Under the pieces are notes generated by a model, which saw nothing but the letters and a program-made list of their open reading frames with translations, was not told the DNA's origin and ran no database searches. 64,000 bases of DNA from an uncultured Hyphomicrobiales bacterium (GTDB lineage Bacteria; Pseudomonadota; Alphaproteobacteria; Rhizobiales; Beijerinckiaceae), in NCBI GenBank assembly GCA_903931945.1, contig CAIZEI010000062.1:60094-124093 (forward strand), given 5' to 3'. Below, in pieces: positions 24,812-35,783 of the stretch. Each line of letters opens with the position of its first letter. The stretch's first letter is position 1. The translations under genes and the position numbers were made by a program.

Positions 24812-26218
24812 CTAGACCGCCCTGGGCCGTCCCTGCCCCGCACGCGCGCCCGACGCCGCGATATCGGCGATCAATTTCGAAATATGTTCACAGGCCGCGA
24901 CCTGGAGCGGCGGCGTCTCACCCTCTTCCCGCTTGACGAATGGAGCGACCGCGGAAGAAAATCCGAGTTTGGCTGCTTCCTTCATCCGCAGATTGGCGTG
25001 AACGACCGGTCGCACGGAGCCGGAAAGCCCGATCTCGCCAAAATAGACGGCTGTGCGCGGCAGCATCGCGCCCGTCAGCGAAGACACCAGCGCGGCTGCA
25101 GCCGCAAGATCGGCAGCGGGCTCGCTGACGCGCAGCCCGCCGGCAATATTGAGATAGACATCGTGCTGGCCAAGTCTCAGGCCGCCATGCGCTTCCAGCA
25201 CAGCAAGAATCATCGACAGCCGGGCTGGATCCCAGCCTACGACAGAGCGGCGCGGCGTTCCCAAAGCCGTTGGCGCAACGAGCGCCTGAACTTCCACCAG
25301 CACAGGGCGGGCGCCCTCCATACTCGCCAGCACGGCCGCGCCAGGCGCGGACGCATCGCGTCCGGCCAGAAACATGGCCGATGGATTGGCGACTTCGCTC
25401 AACCCGAGCCCGGTCATCTCGAAAACGCCGATCTCGTCGGTTGGACCAAAACGGTTTTTCAGAGCGCGCAGAATCCGGAAATGATGCCCGCCCTCGCCTT
25501 CAAACGAAAGCACAGCGTCAACCATATGCTCGACCACGCGCGGCCCGGCCACCTGACCGTCCTTGGTCACATGGCCGACAAGAATCACAGTCGCGCCTGT
25601 CGTCTTGGCATAACGGATCAGCGCCTGGGCGCTGGCCCGCACCTGCGTCACCGTGCCGGGCGTTGTTTCAACCTTCTCGGTCCACATGGTTTGAATGGAA
25701 TCGATGACCACAAGCGCGGGCGGGCGGCCCTGCATCAACGTTGCAATCACATCCTCAACGCTGGTTTCTGCTGCAAGTTCCACCGCAGCCTTCGCCAGGC
25801 CCAGCCGCTGCGCGCGCAACCGCACCTGCGCCACCGCTTCCTCGCCCGAAATATAGACGACGCGCCGGTTCATATCCGCGAGCCGCGCACATGTCTGGAT
25901 CAATAAGGTCGATTTGCCAATGCCGGGCTCGCCCGCCATCAGCAGAACCGAGCCCGGAACGAAACCGCCGCCTGTCACACGGTCAAGCTCGGCAATCCCG
26001 GACACAACCCGCGCCGGCTGTTCAGTGACGGTCGACAGGCCTTCGAGCGCAAAGATACGGCCCTTGCGAAGCCCGGCGACAGCCTGCGCGCCAATGCCCG
26101 CAGAACCGCCCTCTTCAACCATCGAGTTCCACTCGGAGCAGGATTCGCACTTGCCCTGCCACTTCTGGGCGACGGCGCCGCAATTCTGGCAGACAAAACT
26201 TGTGCGCGATTTGGCCAT
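24812..26218 (-). CDS. radA: DNA repair protein RadA
   Basis: A 468-residue RecA-like branch-migration protein. The start is set at ATG 26218 (MAKSRTSFVCQNCG) so that the N-terminal C4 zinc finger (Cys10, 13, 24, 27) begins normally. Walker A GEPGIGKST is at 96-104, the RadA-specific KNRFG motif is in RALKNRFGPTDEIGVFEM, and a Lon-like C-terminal domain ends the protein. It is convergent with gmk. Confidence 0.96.
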   Translation of the reverse strand: MAKSRTSFVCQNCGAVAQKWQGKCESCSEWNSMVEEGGSAGIGAQAVAGLRKGRIFALEGLSTVTEQPARVVSGIAELDRVTGGGFVPGSVLLMAGEPGIGKSTLLIQTCARLADMNRRVVYISGEEAVAQVRLRAQRLGLAKAAVELAAETSVEDVIATLMQGRPPALVVIDSIQTMWTEKVETTPGTVTQVRASAQALIRYAKTTGATVILVGHVTKDGQVAGPRVVEHMVDAVLSFEGEGGHHFRILRALKNRFGPTDEIGVFEMTGLGLSEVANPSAMFLAGRDASAPGAAVLASMEGARPVLVEVQALVAPTALGTPRRSVVGWDPARLSMILAVLEAHGGLRLGQHDVYLNIAGGLRVSEPAADLAAAAALVSSLTGAMLPRTAVYFGEIGLSGSVRPVVHANLRMKEAAKLGFSSAVAPFVKREEGETPPLQVAACEHISKLIADIAASGARAGQGRPRAV

Positions 26219-26293
26219 GGAACATTCTCTCACCGATACGGTCTGACCGGACTTTTCGCATTCGCCAGTCGGTCAATCAGGCGACGCCTGAAA

Positions 26294-26512
26294 TTATTGC
26301 TGAAAATCGCGCCCGTCATAAGCGGTCCCCGGCACGGACGAACTCGCAATATAGCAACGCAGCTCGCTCAGCTGACGCTCGAGCACAGCCTCCGTATTGC
26401 GCAACTGGCCCAGCGCCGCTTCGACCAGCGCGTTAGCCTCGACAAATGAATGCGGCGGCGGCAGGCGGACGACGCCAAAGGAAAATCCGACCTGTGGGGT
26501 TGCGTTGGACAT
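26294..26512 (-). CDS. Small hypothetical protein upstream of radA
   Basis: A 72-residue product starting MSNATPQVGFSFGVVRLPPP, preceded by a good AGGAG site 6 bp from the ATG. The middle is helical (SFVEANALVEAALGQLRNTEAVLERQLSELRCYIA). No family is recognised. It reads toward radA about 75 bp away, so co-transcription is possible. Confidence 0.5.
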   Translation of the reverse strand: MSNATPQVGFSFGVVRLPPPHSFVEANALVEAALGQLRNTEAVLERQLSELRCYIASSSVPGTAYDGRDFQQ

Positions 26513-26754
26513 ACTGGCTCCTGTTCATTAGAACGGACTGCGGTTTGAGAACAATACAGGAACATTTTTGATTCGGGAAGGGGCGCTGCAAAACAAGACA
26601 GCGGCGGCGGAGGGCAATCGGTCCTCGAAAGCCTGTTAGCGCGTCGTCAAGGTTAACCAAACCTTACTTTTGCGCTTGCGTAGAGCCTCCGCGAAGACAA
26701 TCTGGCCGCGCAAGTCGCCCGGTCCACGGTGCGGGTCGGCTTTGAGACCGTTCC

Positions 26755-27963
26755 ATGCGTTTTTTTTCTGAGGCGTTGCTGCATCACCCAAGGTCAGCCG
26801 GGACTCGCGATGGCGCGGCGTCGACCAGGCCCGACGCCGTCTGTCTGGTCTCCAACCCGGACTCCATAAAAGCGGAATGGGACGCCCTGTTCGCCCGCTC
26901 GAATGCCTCCGCCTATCAATCCTTTGATTTCTATTCCGCCTGTCTCGACACGCTCGAACAGGGAGTCGGCGCTTCGCCATTCATCATTGCTTTCCGCGCG
27001 CCCTGCGGCAGATTGCGCGGCCTGCTGCCATTGGTCCGGCGGCGAAGGGCCGGCGTGACAGCTCTGGAATTCTGCGGCGGCGCGCATTCCAATTTCAATA
27101 TGCCGATCGGAGATGACGATCCCGCAAACCCGATTCTCAGTCTGGGTCCATTCGACTGGCGCGACATCGTTCGCACACTCGATGCCGGAATCGATCTCCT
27201 GAATTTCAGCAACATCCCCGCAATCTGGAGCGGCGCGCGTATAGCTCTGGCCGGGAACGGCGCACACGACGCCCCCGACATTGCCTGCGCGATGGATATT
27301 CATCCGGGGAACGATGCAATACGCGCCAACGTTTCGGCCAAACGGGTCAAGCAATACAGGCGCAACATTCGGCGGCTTGCGGAAATCGGCGAGGCAAGGT
27401 TTGTTCAAAACACGACACCCGAATTGAACGCGCTTATTTTGCAGGCCTTTCTGGAACAAAAATCGAAACAGTTTTCCGTGCGGGGGCATTTCAATCCATT
27501 TGCGGACAAACGCTGTGTAGACTTCCTGAACCGACTCAGCGCCACCGCGGACGCCCGCGACACACGCAGATTGCTGTTTCACGCATTGCAACTTGACGGC
27601 GAGGTCGTCGCAACCCTCGGAATGTTGAAGCAGGGCGCGACCGGCGCAATCATGGTGATGTCGATGACCGCAAACCCGTTTCTCGCGCGCCTCAGTCCGG
27701 GCGAGACGCTCCTGATGAATGTCATTGAATGGTGCGGACAGCAGCGCCTCAATTTTCTTGATTTTGGCGTTGGCGGCGACGCCTACAAGGAACGAGTTTG
27801 TCAGCATATGATCCCCATGCGCGAATGCCATATCGGGCTGACGTATCGGGGCGAACTGCATGCAAGGGCTGCGAGAATCGCATCTGCCGGCAAACGGATG
27901 ATCAAGCAGAATCCGGCGCTGCTTGAGCCCGCCCGGCGCATGCAGGCGCTGCTGGCAGGATAA
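26755..27963 (+). CDS. CelD/BcsL-type GNAT acetyltransferase
   Basis: A 402-residue protein with the double GNAT-like fold of CelD/FemAB-related acetyltransferases: WDALFARSNASAYQSFDFYSACLDTL near the N-terminus, then KRVKQYRRNIRRLAEIGEARF, and a C-terminal LMNVIEWCGQQRLNFLDFGVGGDAYKERVCQHM that matches the LDFG..GD.YK signature. Such enzymes acylate polysaccharide or cell-surface substrates. The substrate here cannot be told from sequence, and no polysaccharide genes are adjacent. Confidence 0.8.
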   Translation: MRFFSEALLHHPRSAGTRDGAASTRPDAVCLVSNPDSIKAEWDALFARSNASAYQSFDFYSACLDTLEQGVGASPFIIAFRAPCGRLRGLLPLVRRRRAGVTALEFCGGAHSNFNMPIGDDDPANPILSLGPFDWRDIVRTLDAGIDLLNFSNIPAIWSGARIALAGNGAHDAPDIACAMDIHPGNDAIRANVSAKRVKQYRRNIRRLAEIGEARFVQNTTPELNALILQAFLEQKSKQFSVRGHFNPFADKRCVDFLNRLSATADARDTRRLLFHALQLDGEVVATLGMLKQGATGAIMVMSMTANPFLARLSPGETLLMNVIEWCGQQRLNFLDFGVGGDAYKERVCQHMIPMRECHIGLTYRGELHARAARIASAGKRMIKQNPALLEPARRMQALLAG

Positions 27964-27995
27964 GAGCCGAACTCCGGTCGCCGCGCTGCGACAAG

Positions 27996-29270
27996 TCAGC
28001 CGCCAATGTAGCGTCTGCGATAACGTCGTCCGAGCGATGTGAGCACTTCGTAGCCGATCGTCCCTGCGCGCGCGCCCATATCGTCCACGCCGATGCTTTC
28101 CCCCAGCAATTCCGCCAGGGTTCCCGGCGCGAGCGCGGGGTCGGCCACATCGGTCACGTCAATGACGATCAAATCCATCGAGACGCGCCCGGCAAACGGA
28201 CAACGTCGCCCCAAAACCATGGCCTCGCCGCCTGGCCTTGTGTCGGTCGCCATCAGCGCGCGGGGAACGCCATCGGCATAACCCACGCCAATCGTCGCGA
28301 GCCGGGTCGGGCGTTTTGCCGTCCATTGACCATTGTACCCGACGCATTGGCCTGCCTCGATCTCTCGCAGCTGAATAATCGGCGCTTGCAGGCTTATGAC
28401 TGCCCGCATGGGATTGGGGGCGCCCGGCGTCGGATTGCCGCCATAAAGCGCATAGCCGGGCCGCACAAGATCGAGAAATGGCTTTTGCGGCAAGAAAATC
28501 CCGGAGGAATTGCAGATGCTTGCCGCAACGCCGGGGAATTTTTCACGCGCTTTTTTGAAGTCGGAAATCTGTCGCCAGTTGAGCGGACTATCTGGCTCTT
28601 CCGAGGAAATGAAATGGCTCATGACGAGATCGATATAGACGCCGCCTTGGCCGGTCGGCGCAGGCGTGTATGGCTGGCGTTTGCGCACCGCCATGACTTT
28701 TCCCGCAGCGGGGAATGTCCCGACTGCGAGCGGCGCCAACACAGGCTCCCAAGGTTCATCGACTGCGATATGAGTGGGCAGAACGCGCGCCGCCACGCTG
28801 TCAATATCGTGCGGCGACAGCCCCAGGCGATTCATTCCAGTGTCGATATGAAGCGCGCATGGAATGCGCGCATGGTGCAAAATCGCTCGCTCAATCCAGC
28901 TCTGCAATTCTGATAAAGACCCCACGACCGGGCGCAGGCCGTGGTCGATATATTGCCTGGAGACATCGTCGCCTGGCAAAAGCCCATTCAACACATAGAT
29001 GCGAAAGCCGGCGCGGGCGCCCAGAGCCGCCCGCACCTGCGCGCCTTCGCTGGCGTGGGCGACGAAAAAGGTTTTGCATCCCGCTTGAAGCAGCGCACGA
29101 ACTGCCGGCTCAATGCCAATCCCGTAGGCGTCCGCCTTCACAACCGCAGCGCATTCCGCCCCACCCGCCTTCAACGCCAGAAACTTCCAGTTGTCCGCCA
29201 AGGCCTGCAAATCGATCGTCAGCGCCGCCTGCGCGGCTGCGGGCGCGACAATGTCAGACGCCCTGCCCAT
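27996..29270 (-). CDS. alr: Alanine racemase
   Basis: A 424-residue PLP enzyme that makes D-alanine for peptidoglycan. The PLP lysine is Lys45 in AAVVKADAYGIG, and the catalytic Tyr from the second subunit is in TIGVGYADGVPR. HIDTGMNRLGL and RPGYALYGGNP are conserved. It is longer than the usual ~370 residues because of insertions (for example, around EPDSPLNWRQISDFKKAREKFP). It starts 1-2 bp after dnaB, so it is in the dnaB operon. Confidence 0.95.
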   Translation of the reverse strand: MGRASDIVAPAAAQAALTIDLQALADNWKFLALKAGGAECAAVVKADAYGIGIEPAVRALLQAGCKTFFVAHASEGAQVRAALGARAGFRIYVLNGLLPGDDVSRQYIDHGLRPVVGSLSELQSWIERAILHHARIPCALHIDTGMNRLGLSPHDIDSVAARVLPTHIAVDEPWEPVLAPLAVGTFPAAGKVMAVRKRQPYTPAPTGQGGVYIDLVMSHFISSEEPDSPLNWRQISDFKKAREKFPGVAASICNSSGIFLPQKPFLDLVRPGYALYGGNPTPGAPNPMRAVISLQAPIIQLREIEAGQCVGYNGQWTAKRPTRLATIGVGYADGVPRALMATDTRPGGEAMVLGRRCPFAGRVSMDLIVIDVTDVADPALAPGTLAELLGESIGVDDMGARAGTIGYEVLTSLGRRYRRRYIGG

Positions 29271-29271
29271 C

Positions 29272-30783
29272 TCACATCCGCTCCGGCATCAGTTCATCGC
29301 GCGCCAGATTCGAGAAGCGCGTGTACTCGCCCTCGAATGCAAGCTCCACAGTCCCTGTCGGTCCATGCCGCTGCTTGCCGATGATAATTTCCGCCTTGCC
29401 GAAGGCGCGCTCACAGGCGTTCTGCCACTCGGTATGCTCGGGCGTTCCGGGTCGCGGCTCCTTGTTCTTCAAATAGTATTCCTCGCGGTAAACAAAGAGC
29501 ACGACGTCAGCGTCCTGTTCGATGGACCCGGATTCACGAAGGTCGGAGAGTTGCGGACGTTTATCATCCCGCGCCTCCACCTGACGCGACAGCTGCGACA
29601 AAGCGATGACGGGCGCTTTCAATTCCTTGGCGAGCGCTTTCAGGCCGGTGGTAATTTCCGTGAGCTCCTGCACGCGATTGTCACTCTTGCTTTTCGAGCC
29701 TGACAACAATTGCAGATAGTCGATCACGAGCACATCCAGCCCCTTCTGGCGCTTCAGTCGCCGGGCGCGCGCAGCCAGTTGCGCGATCGAGATGCCGCCG
29801 GATTGATCGATATAAAACGGGATCGTATTCATCTCGTTGGAGGCCGTTACGACTTTTTGAAACTCCTGCTCGGTAATATCGCCGCGGCGGATTTTGTAGG
29901 ACGGCACGGCCGACTGCTCGGCGAGAATACGCGTCGCCAATTGTTCGGACGACATTTCGAGCGAGAAAAAGCCGACAATGCCGCCGTTGACCGCATGTTG
30001 CGTGCCATCGGCGTGGGTTTGCGCCTCGTAAGCGCGCGCAATGTTAAATGCGATATTCGTGGCGAGGGCCGTCTTGCCCATGCCGGGGCGCCCCGCCACG
30101 ATGATCAGATCGGAGGACTGCAAACCACCCATCTTGTGGTCAAGGTCGGTCATGCCAGTCGCCACGCCCGACAATTTCCCGTCGCGCGCAAAAGCGCTCG
30201 CCGCCAGATCGACAGCGGTTTTGAGCGCGCTCGAAAAGGACTGAAACCCGCCTTCATAACGGCCCTGTTCGGCGACCTCGTAGAGACGACGCTCGGCTTC
30301 CTCAATCTGCTCGCGCGGCGGCATATCGATCGGCGAATCATAAGCGGTGTTGACGACATCCTCGCCGATCGTGATCAGCGCGCGGCGCACAGCAAGATCA
30401 TAGATTGCACGCCCGTAATCGGCAGCGTTGATGATCGTCGTCGCTTCCGCCGCCAGTCGCGCCAGATATCTGGGCACCGTGACGCCGCTGTCGCCAAGCG
30501 TATGCTCGCCCAGAAATGTCCGCATGGTGGCGGGGCTGGCGTGCTTGCCCGAACGGATGAGATGCGAGGCGACCTCATAAATCCGCCTGTGCAATTCCTC
30601 ATAAAAATGCTCGGATTTCAGAAAATCCGATACGCGATCATAGGCGTCGTTGTTGACGAGAATGGCGCCCAGCAGGGCCTGTTCGGCCTCCACATTGTGG
30701 GGCGCAGCGCGAAAGGCCGGACCATCGACTTGCGCCGCTGGAGGAAAAGCGCCACGGGCGGAAATTGCTTCAACGAAAGCCAT
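29272..30783 (-). CDS. dnaB: Replicative DNA helicase DnaB
   Basis: A 503-residue hexameric helicase. The N-terminal DnaG-interacting domain begins APHNVEAEQALLGAILVNN. The RecA-like C-terminal domain has Walker A GRPGMGKTAL, Walker B DVLVIDYLQLLSG and the sensor segment RQVEARDDKRPQLSDLRESGSIEQDAD. It is read leftward with alr, after rplI and its terminator, in the typical alphaproteobacterial rpsF-rpsR-rplI-dnaB-alr order. Confidence 0.97.
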   Translation of the reverse strand: MAFVEAISARGAFPPAAQVDGPAFRAAPHNVEAEQALLGAILVNNDAYDRVSDFLKSEHFYEELHRRIYEVASHLIRSGKHASPATMRTFLGEHTLGDSGVTVPRYLARLAAEATTIINAADYGRAIYDLAVRRALITIGEDVVNTAYDSPIDMPPREQIEEAERRLYEVAEQGRYEGGFQSFSSALKTAVDLAASAFARDGKLSGVATGMTDLDHKMGGLQSSDLIIVAGRPGMGKTALATNIAFNIARAYEAQTHADGTQHAVNGGIVGFFSLEMSSEQLATRILAEQSAVPSYKIRRGDITEQEFQKVVTASNEMNTIPFYIDQSGGISIAQLAARARRLKRQKGLDVLVIDYLQLLSGSKSKSDNRVQELTEITTGLKALAKELKAPVIALSQLSRQVEARDDKRPQLSDLRESGSIEQDADVVLFVYREEYYLKNKEPRPGTPEHTEWQNACERAFGKAEIIIGKQRHGPTGTVELAFEGEYTRFSNLARDELMPERM

Positions 30784-30980
30784 CGGGTCCAGGTGATTCG
30801 AGAGAGGGTCAGTGTGCGCCGCGCGCGATATACGTCAACTGCGCGTCCCGCACCCATACACGGCGGCGCTGGCCTTGCGAAACAGGTTTGACGGCTCACC
30901 CCGATTTCAACAGGCGTTGGCCTGTTTTTCTTTTTTTGCGGCATCGGACTTGACGCGAAACAGCCAGCAGGACAGGCAAA

Positions 30981-31010
30981 AACAAACGCCCGGGAATCGC
31001 TCCCCGGGCG
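30981..31010 (-). terminator. Intrinsic terminator after rplI
   Basis: An 8-bp stem CGCCCGGG / CCCGGGCG (30987-30994 and 31003-31010) is followed on the minus strand by GTTTGTTTTT. It lies 30 bp past the rplI stop and separates the ribosomal genes from dnaB. Confidence 0.75.
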
Positions 31011-31039
31011 CAAATTCTTCAAGCAAACAGGGCGAAAGA

Positions 31040-31609
31040 CTAACGATCGCCCATGCTGCCGCCTGATTCGGCCAGCGCGAGTCCAACCTCAAGGCCAAGA
31101 TCGTCCATCGTCGTCTCAACACGTGTGTTGATCTCTTCGCCGCGCGCCTGTCGCTCGGCTTCCTCAGCGGACCGGGCGACGTTGATCGTCACTTTGGCCT
31201 CGACTTCCGGATGCAGGCGCACCGGCTGCGCGTGCAGTCCGAGCGTCTTGATCGGCGTCATCAACACGACCTGATTGCGGTGAACCGATATTCCGCTTTC
31301 AGTAATAATCTCGGCGATATCGCGCGTTGCGACCGAGCCATAGAGCTGGCCAGTCTCGCCCGCCTGACGGATGATGACGAATGTCTTGCCATCAAGCTTC
31401 TCGGCGACCTTTTCAGCTTCCTGCTTCTGTTCGAGGTTGCGCGCCTCAAGCTGCGCGCGCTGCGATTCGAAGCGTTTCTTGTTGGCTTCGTTGGCGCGCA
31501 GCGCCTTGCCCTGCGGCAGCAGAAAGTTGCGGGCGAACCCGTCTTTCACACGCACCGTCTCGCCCATCTGGCCGAGGCGGGCAATACGTTCAAGCAAAAT
31601 GACTTCCAT
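31040..31609 (-). CDS. rplI: 50S ribosomal protein bL9
   Basis: A 189-residue bL9 starting [21 protein letters not shown]. It has the [16 protein letters not shown] signature and the long connecting helix ([25 protein letters not shown]). The C-terminal domain has [13 protein letters not shown] 40-residue acidic extension follows, common in alphaproteobacteria. Confidence 0.97.
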   Translation of the reverse strand: MEVILLERIARLGQMGETVRVKDGFARNFLLPQGKALRANEANKKRFESQRAQLEARNLEQKQEAEKVAEKLDGKTFVIIRQAGETGQLYGSVATRDIAEIITESGISVHRNQVVLMTPIKTLGLHAQPVRLHPEVEAKVTINVARSAEEAERQARGEEINTRVETTMDDLGLEVGLALAESGGSMGDR

Positions 31610-31624
31610 AGCGATCTCCTGTTG

Positions 31625-32566
31625 TCATGAAGGTTTGGGAGTGGGTGGTATGGCCGCGCCGCCGCGCCGGATCGGGCGGACAGCGTCGGCAAGCCCGAGA
31701 CCTGCTGCAACCAGCAGAGGCCAGGGGAATAGCGCAAAACAGAAAGCGTAAAAGCCAATCAGCAGTCCGGGACGTCCAGCCCGACCACGGGTCACGCCAT
31801 GCAAAACGGCAAGTCCGTTGCACGTATAGCCGACCGTCAGGGCTGCAACGGCTCCGGAGGCAAGCTCACGAACGAGACCCTGCGCAAGACACAACGCTAA
31901 AGCTACGCCAAGCAGGGCGATGGCGGCCCTCGGCAGGCGCAATGTCGCCGGAACGTCCGGCCAGGAACGCAAAAGCAAGCCCGAAATCGCCGTCACCCGG
32001 CCAGCCATCCACAGGTTCCCGGCGAGCCCTGCGACGCCCCAGGCCGCAGCGGCGGGAGTTAGCGCCAGCGCGACCCAACGGGCAAAAACATGCGGATCGA
32101 CCCCGCCCAGAACAGAATCGGCGGCCGTCAGCATTTGCGCGGCATAGGGCGTCAACTGGGTCGCAAGATCGTCGATCGCCGCCTCGAAAGACGCCGAACC
32201 GTATATTTCCATCGCCAGCCCCGCCCAGCTGACAAACATCGACAGCAGGACGCAGGCAAGGAGCAGGACGCCTGGCGCGCTCGTTTGCGGCCGGCCCGAC
32301 AAATACGCCAACGCCAGAGCGGGCACAGCGACCGACACTGCAAAAGCGCCCGCAACGAGGGGATCGAGGCCAAGGGCGATCGCCGTCGCGCCGATAAAGG
32401 CCGCAACCAGGCCCATCCGATCCCAGCGTGTGAGCGCGGCGATCATCAGAGGCAGAGGCGAGATCAGACCGATAAGGACAGCCGCCAGCGACCCCTTCGC
32501 CGGAAGGACGAAAAGCACCGCTGACGCGAGACCCGCGCCGACCGCCATGAGATATTGTTGCAACAT
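31625..32566 (-). CDS. DUF2232 membrane protein
   Basis: A 313-residue protein with about eight hydrophobic segments, almost no charged stretches, and a Pro-rich C-terminus. It lies 15 bp before rplI and after rpsR, where a DUF2232 family membrane protein is normally found in alphaproteobacteria. The function is unknown; the conserved position suggests co-expression with ribosomal protein genes. Confidence 0.85.
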   Translation of the reverse strand: MLQQYLMAVGAGLASAVLFVLPAKGSLAAVLIGLISPLPLMIAALTRWDRMGLVAAFIGATAIALGLDPLVAGAFAVSVAVPALALAYLSGRPQTSAPGVLLLACVLLSMFVSWAGLAMEIYGSASFEAAIDDLATQLTPYAAQMLTAADSVLGGVDPHVFARWVALALTPAAAAWGVAGLAGNLWMAGRVTAISGLLLRSWPDVPATLRLPRAAIALLGVALALCLAQGLVRELASGAVAALTVGYTCNGLAVLHGVTRGRAGRPGLLIGFYAFCFALFPWPLLVAAGLGLADAVRPIRRGGAAIPPTPKPS

Positions 32567-32690
32567 CGCCGAGCTGTCCCGCCTTTCCAGCGGTTAGGAC
32601 GATACAGCGCAAGCCGTTCGCCCAGCCAAGCCGCTGCGGAAAGCCCGGAACGACCGACGTTTCAGCCCCTCGCGGGGCCCCGAAAGAACC

Positions 32691-32945
32691 CTATCCGATC
32701 AGATAGGGCAGCAAACCAAGGAAACGTGCGCGCTTGATCGCCTGGGCGAGTTCACGCTGCTTTTTGGCGGAGACCGCCGTGATGCGGGAGGGCACGATCT
32801 TGCCGCGCTCGGAAATGTAGCGCGAGAGCAGACGCGTGTCCTTGTAATCGATCTTCGGCGCGTTCGGCCCGGTGAAGGGGCAGGACTTGCGGCGACGGAA
32901 GAATGGACGCCGGGCAGGCGCAGAACTGTTGGTCATCGAGCTCAT
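32691..32945 (-). CDS. rpsR: 30S ribosomal protein bS18
   Basis: An 84-residue bS18 with [63 protein letters not shown]. Its ATG overlaps the final base of the rpsF stop, so the two are coupled. Confidence 0.97.
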   Translation of the reverse strand: MSSMTNSSAPARRPFFRRRKSCPFTGPNAPKIDYKDTRLLSRYISERGKIVPSRITAVSAKKQRELAQAIKRARFLGLLPYLIG

Positions 32946-33388
32946 CAGTAACCTCCTCCGGCATTGGAGTCATCGCGCGGACGGCGCGGCGGACGATCGC
33001 CCCGGTCGGGACGCGGCCCACGGCGTTCGCCGCCCCGTTCGCCACGATCTTCGCGGTCGCTGTCATCGCGCTTGCGCGTCATGGCCGATGGGCCTTCCTC
33101 CAGCGCGTCGACGCGCAGGGTAATGAAGCGCAACACGTCTTCGCTGAGGCCCTGCAAACGCTCGACCTCGGCGACAGCCGCGGCCGGCGCATCGATGTTG
33201 ATCAGCGTGAAATGCGCCTTGCGGTTTTTCTTGATCCGGTAGGCGAGCGATTTGACGCCCCAGTATTCGACCTTGCCGACCTTGCCGCCACGCTGTTCGA
33301 TGATACCCTTGAACTGTTCCGTCAGCGCTTCGACCTGCTGGGCCGTTACGTCCTGACGAGCCAGGTAAACGTGCTCGTAGAGAGCCAT
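32945..33388 (-). CDS. rpsF: 30S ribosomal protein bS6
   Basis: A 147-residue bS6. Start ATG 33388 ([20 protein letters not shown]) is set by family alignment; the much longer open frame upstream is not coding. The core ends near residue 100 ([11 protein letters not shown]). A 45-residue tail rich in Arg, Asp, Gly and Pro follows, ending GGGY, a usual feature in this group. It is first in the rpsF-rpsR-DUF2232-rplI unit. Confidence 0.96.
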   Translation of the reverse strand: MALYEHVYLARQDVTAQQVEALTEQFKGIIEQRGGKVGKVEYWGVKSLAYRIKKNRKAHFTLINIDAPAAAVAEVERLQGLSEDVLRFITLRVDALEEGPSAMTRKRDDSDREDRGERGGERRGPRPDRGDRPPRRPRDDSNAGGGY

Positions 33389-33844
33389 GATCTGCCTTTC
33401 TCTGTTGCGTTCAGCGCCGACGCGGAGCCCTTCGAGCCCGGAGAAAGGCTCGACGGAATTCTGATCGAAGGCGGAGACACAGGAAGACGGGCAATGGGCC
33501 CAACTGGCGCCTGTGCGAACACGCGCCAGCCTTCCGTTCAGCCCCCGGCCGGAGCTAACGGAGGGGCTTATGACGGAGTTTCGCATCAGACGCAAGTCAT
33601 GTCCGGACATTGCGGATAAGCGAACCGCCGGCCGCCGTCTGCAGGTTGAACCATTTCGGCACGAAAGGATGAACGCGGGCGCCTCCCGCCGCAATGCCCG
33701 GCGGACGCCGGATCGAGCGTCGGCCTCCGATCTTCCAAATGTGACGCAACATCTGGTGGGAACGCAGCCGCAACGCCACCAGCGCAGTGATTCGTCCATG
33801 CTGCGTTCACGCTTGGGACAGAGCGTTAACGCGAACGCAGCCCC
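33389..33844. other. Intergenic region upstream of rpsF
   Basis: 456 bp between aspS and rpsF. The long frames here give Arg/Ser/Cys-rich products without family character, so I see no gene. It should hold the leftward rpsF promoter. A small dyad around 33429-33455 (GAGCCCTTCGAGCC...GGCTC) is the only structure noticed. Confidence 0.5.
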
Positions 33845-35659
33845 CTACTCTTGCCTGTTGACCCGCAGCGACAGCTCGCGCAATTGCTTCGGCGTCGCCT
33901 CGGCAGGCGCGCCCATCAACAGGTCCTCGGCGCGCTGGTTCATCGGAAACAGCGCGACCTCGCGCAGGTTTTCCTCGCCCGCCAGCAGCATGATGATGCG
34001 GTCGACGCCCGCCGCCATGCCTCCGTGGGGCGGCGCGCCATACTGGAAGGCGCGATACATGCCGCCAAACCTGTCGATCACTGTCTGCTCGGAATAACCG
34101 GCGATCTCGAAGGCCTTGACCATCGCTTCAGGGCGATGGTTGCGGATGCCGCCCGAAGCCAGCTCATAACCGTTGCAGGCGATGTCGTACTGGAACGCCT
34201 TGATGGTGAGGGGGTCCTGAGTGTTCAGCGCCTCAAGCCCGCCCTGCGGCATCGAGAAGGGATTGTGCGAGAAATCGACTTTCTTGTCATCGTCGTTGAA
34301 TTCGAACATCGGGAAATCGACGATCCAGGCGAATTCGAACCTGTTTTCGTCGATGAGATTGAGATCCTTGCCGAGCTTGGTGCGGGCGTCGCCGGCAAAG
34401 CGCGTGAATTTTTCAGGATTGCCGGCAACGAAGAATGCCGCGTCGCCAGCCTTGAGGCCAAGTTGCTGGCGAATGGCTTCCACGCGGTCGGGGCCGATGT
34501 TGTTGGCAAGCGGGCCGCGACCGCCGATGCCGATCGCTTGCGGATCGGCGGCGAGCGACGTTTCGTCCTTCGCCTTATCGAAGAACAGAATATACCCCAG
34601 CCCCGGCTGGCCCTCGCTTTGGGCCCAGGAATTCATGCGGTCGCAAAACGTGCGCTGTCCGCCACCCGGGGCCGGGATCGCCCAGACCTCGTTGCCTTTG
34701 GCTTCCAGCATCCGCGCAAAGACCTTGAAATTGGAACCGCGGAAATGCTCGCTCACATCGCTCATCACAATCGGGTTGCGCAAATCAGGCTTGTCGGTGC
34801 CATATTTGCGGATCGATTCCGCAAAGGGAATGCGCGGCCAGTTTCTGGTCACCGCCTTGCCCTTGCCAAATTCCTCGAACACGCCCGAAATCACCGGCTC
34901 CATCGCCGCGAAAATATCCTCCTGCGTGACAAAACTCATTTCGATATCGAGCTGGTAGAACTCGCCGGGCAGACGGTCGGCGCGCGGGTCCTCATCGCGA
35001 AAACAGGGCGCAATCTGGAAATAGCGATCAAACCCCGCCATCATCAAAAGCTGCTTGTACTGCTGCGGCGCCTGCGGCAGCGCGTAAAACGTGCCGGGAT
35101 GGATGCGCGAGGGCACCAGAAAATCGCGCGCGCCTTCTGGCGAAGACGCGGTGAGAATGGGCGTGGCGAATTCATTGAACCCCGCCGCTTTCATGCGCGT
35201 GCGCATGGAATCCACAACCTTCACCCGCAACATGATGTTGCGATGCAGCCGCTCGCGACGCAGATCGAGAAAGCGGTATTTGAGGCGGGTTTCTTCCGGG
35301 TAATCCTGCTCGCCGAACACCGGCAGCGGCAATTCAGCCGCTTGCCCCAGCACTTCGGCGGACGTGATGTAAAGCTCCACCTGCCCGGTGGGCATGTCCG
35401 GGTTTTCCGTGCCCGCCGGGCGTTTGCGCAGCTTGCCATCGAGCCGCACCACCCATTCCGAGCGGAAGGTTTCCACCAGCTTGAAGGCGGGCGAATCCGG
35501 GTCAGCCACACATTGCGTCATGCCATAGTGATCGCGCAAATCGATGAACAGCACGCCGCCATGATCGCGGATGCGGTGGCACCATCCCGACAGCCGGATA
35601 TCCTGACCAATGAGGGCCTCGCCCGGCTGGGCGCAGGTGTGGGAGCGATAGGGGTGCAT
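33845..35659 (-). CDS. aspS: Aspartyl-tRNA synthetase
   Basis: A 604-residue class IIb synthetase. The OB-fold anticodon domain includes [22 protein letters not shown]. Motif 2 is [24 protein letters not shown], motif 3 is [21 protein letters not shown], and the bacterial GAD insertion domain is present. GatCAB is encoded in this genome, so charging of tRNA(Asn) as well as tRNA(Asp) cannot be excluded from sequence alone. A 648-codon antisense frame over this gene is a composition artefact. Confidence 0.97.
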   Translation of the reverse strand: MHPYRSHTCAQPGEALIGQDIRLSGWCHRIRDHGGVLFIDLRDHYGMTQCVADPDSPAFKLVETFRSEWVVRLDGKLRKRPAGTENPDMPTGQVELYITSAEVLGQAAELPLPVFGEQDYPEETRLKYRFLDLRRERLHRNIMLRVKVVDSMRTRMKAAGFNEFATPILTASSPEGARDFLVPSRIHPGTFYALPQAPQQYKQLLMMAGFDRYFQIAPCFRDEDPRADRLPGEFYQLDIEMSFVTQEDIFAAMEPVISGVFEEFGKGKAVTRNWPRIPFAESIRKYGTDKPDLRNPIVMSDVSEHFRGSNFKVFARMLEAKGNEVWAIPAPGGGQRTFCDRMNSWAQSEGQPGLGYILFFDKAKDETSLAADPQAIGIGGRGPLANNIGPDRVEAIRQQLGLKAGDAAFFVAGNPEKFTRFAGDARTKLGKDLNLIDENRFEFAWIVDFPMFEFNDDDKKVDFSHNPFSMPQGGLEALNTQDPLTIKAFQYDIACNGYELASGGIRNHRPEAMVKAFEIAGYSEQTVIDRFGGMYRAFQYGAPPHGGMAAGVDRIIMLLAGEENLREVALFPMNQRAEDLLMGAPAEATPKQLRELSLRVNRQE

Positions 35660-35783
35660 GGCCTGGGTCTCAATATTAAGGGAGGGCGGGAGTCGCGCGT
35701 GTTTAGGGGAAAACGCGCGGCGGGGAAAGCCGCAGCCGATAATCGCTGTTGGACCGGCTGCAGAATGGCGCTACAAAGCCGGT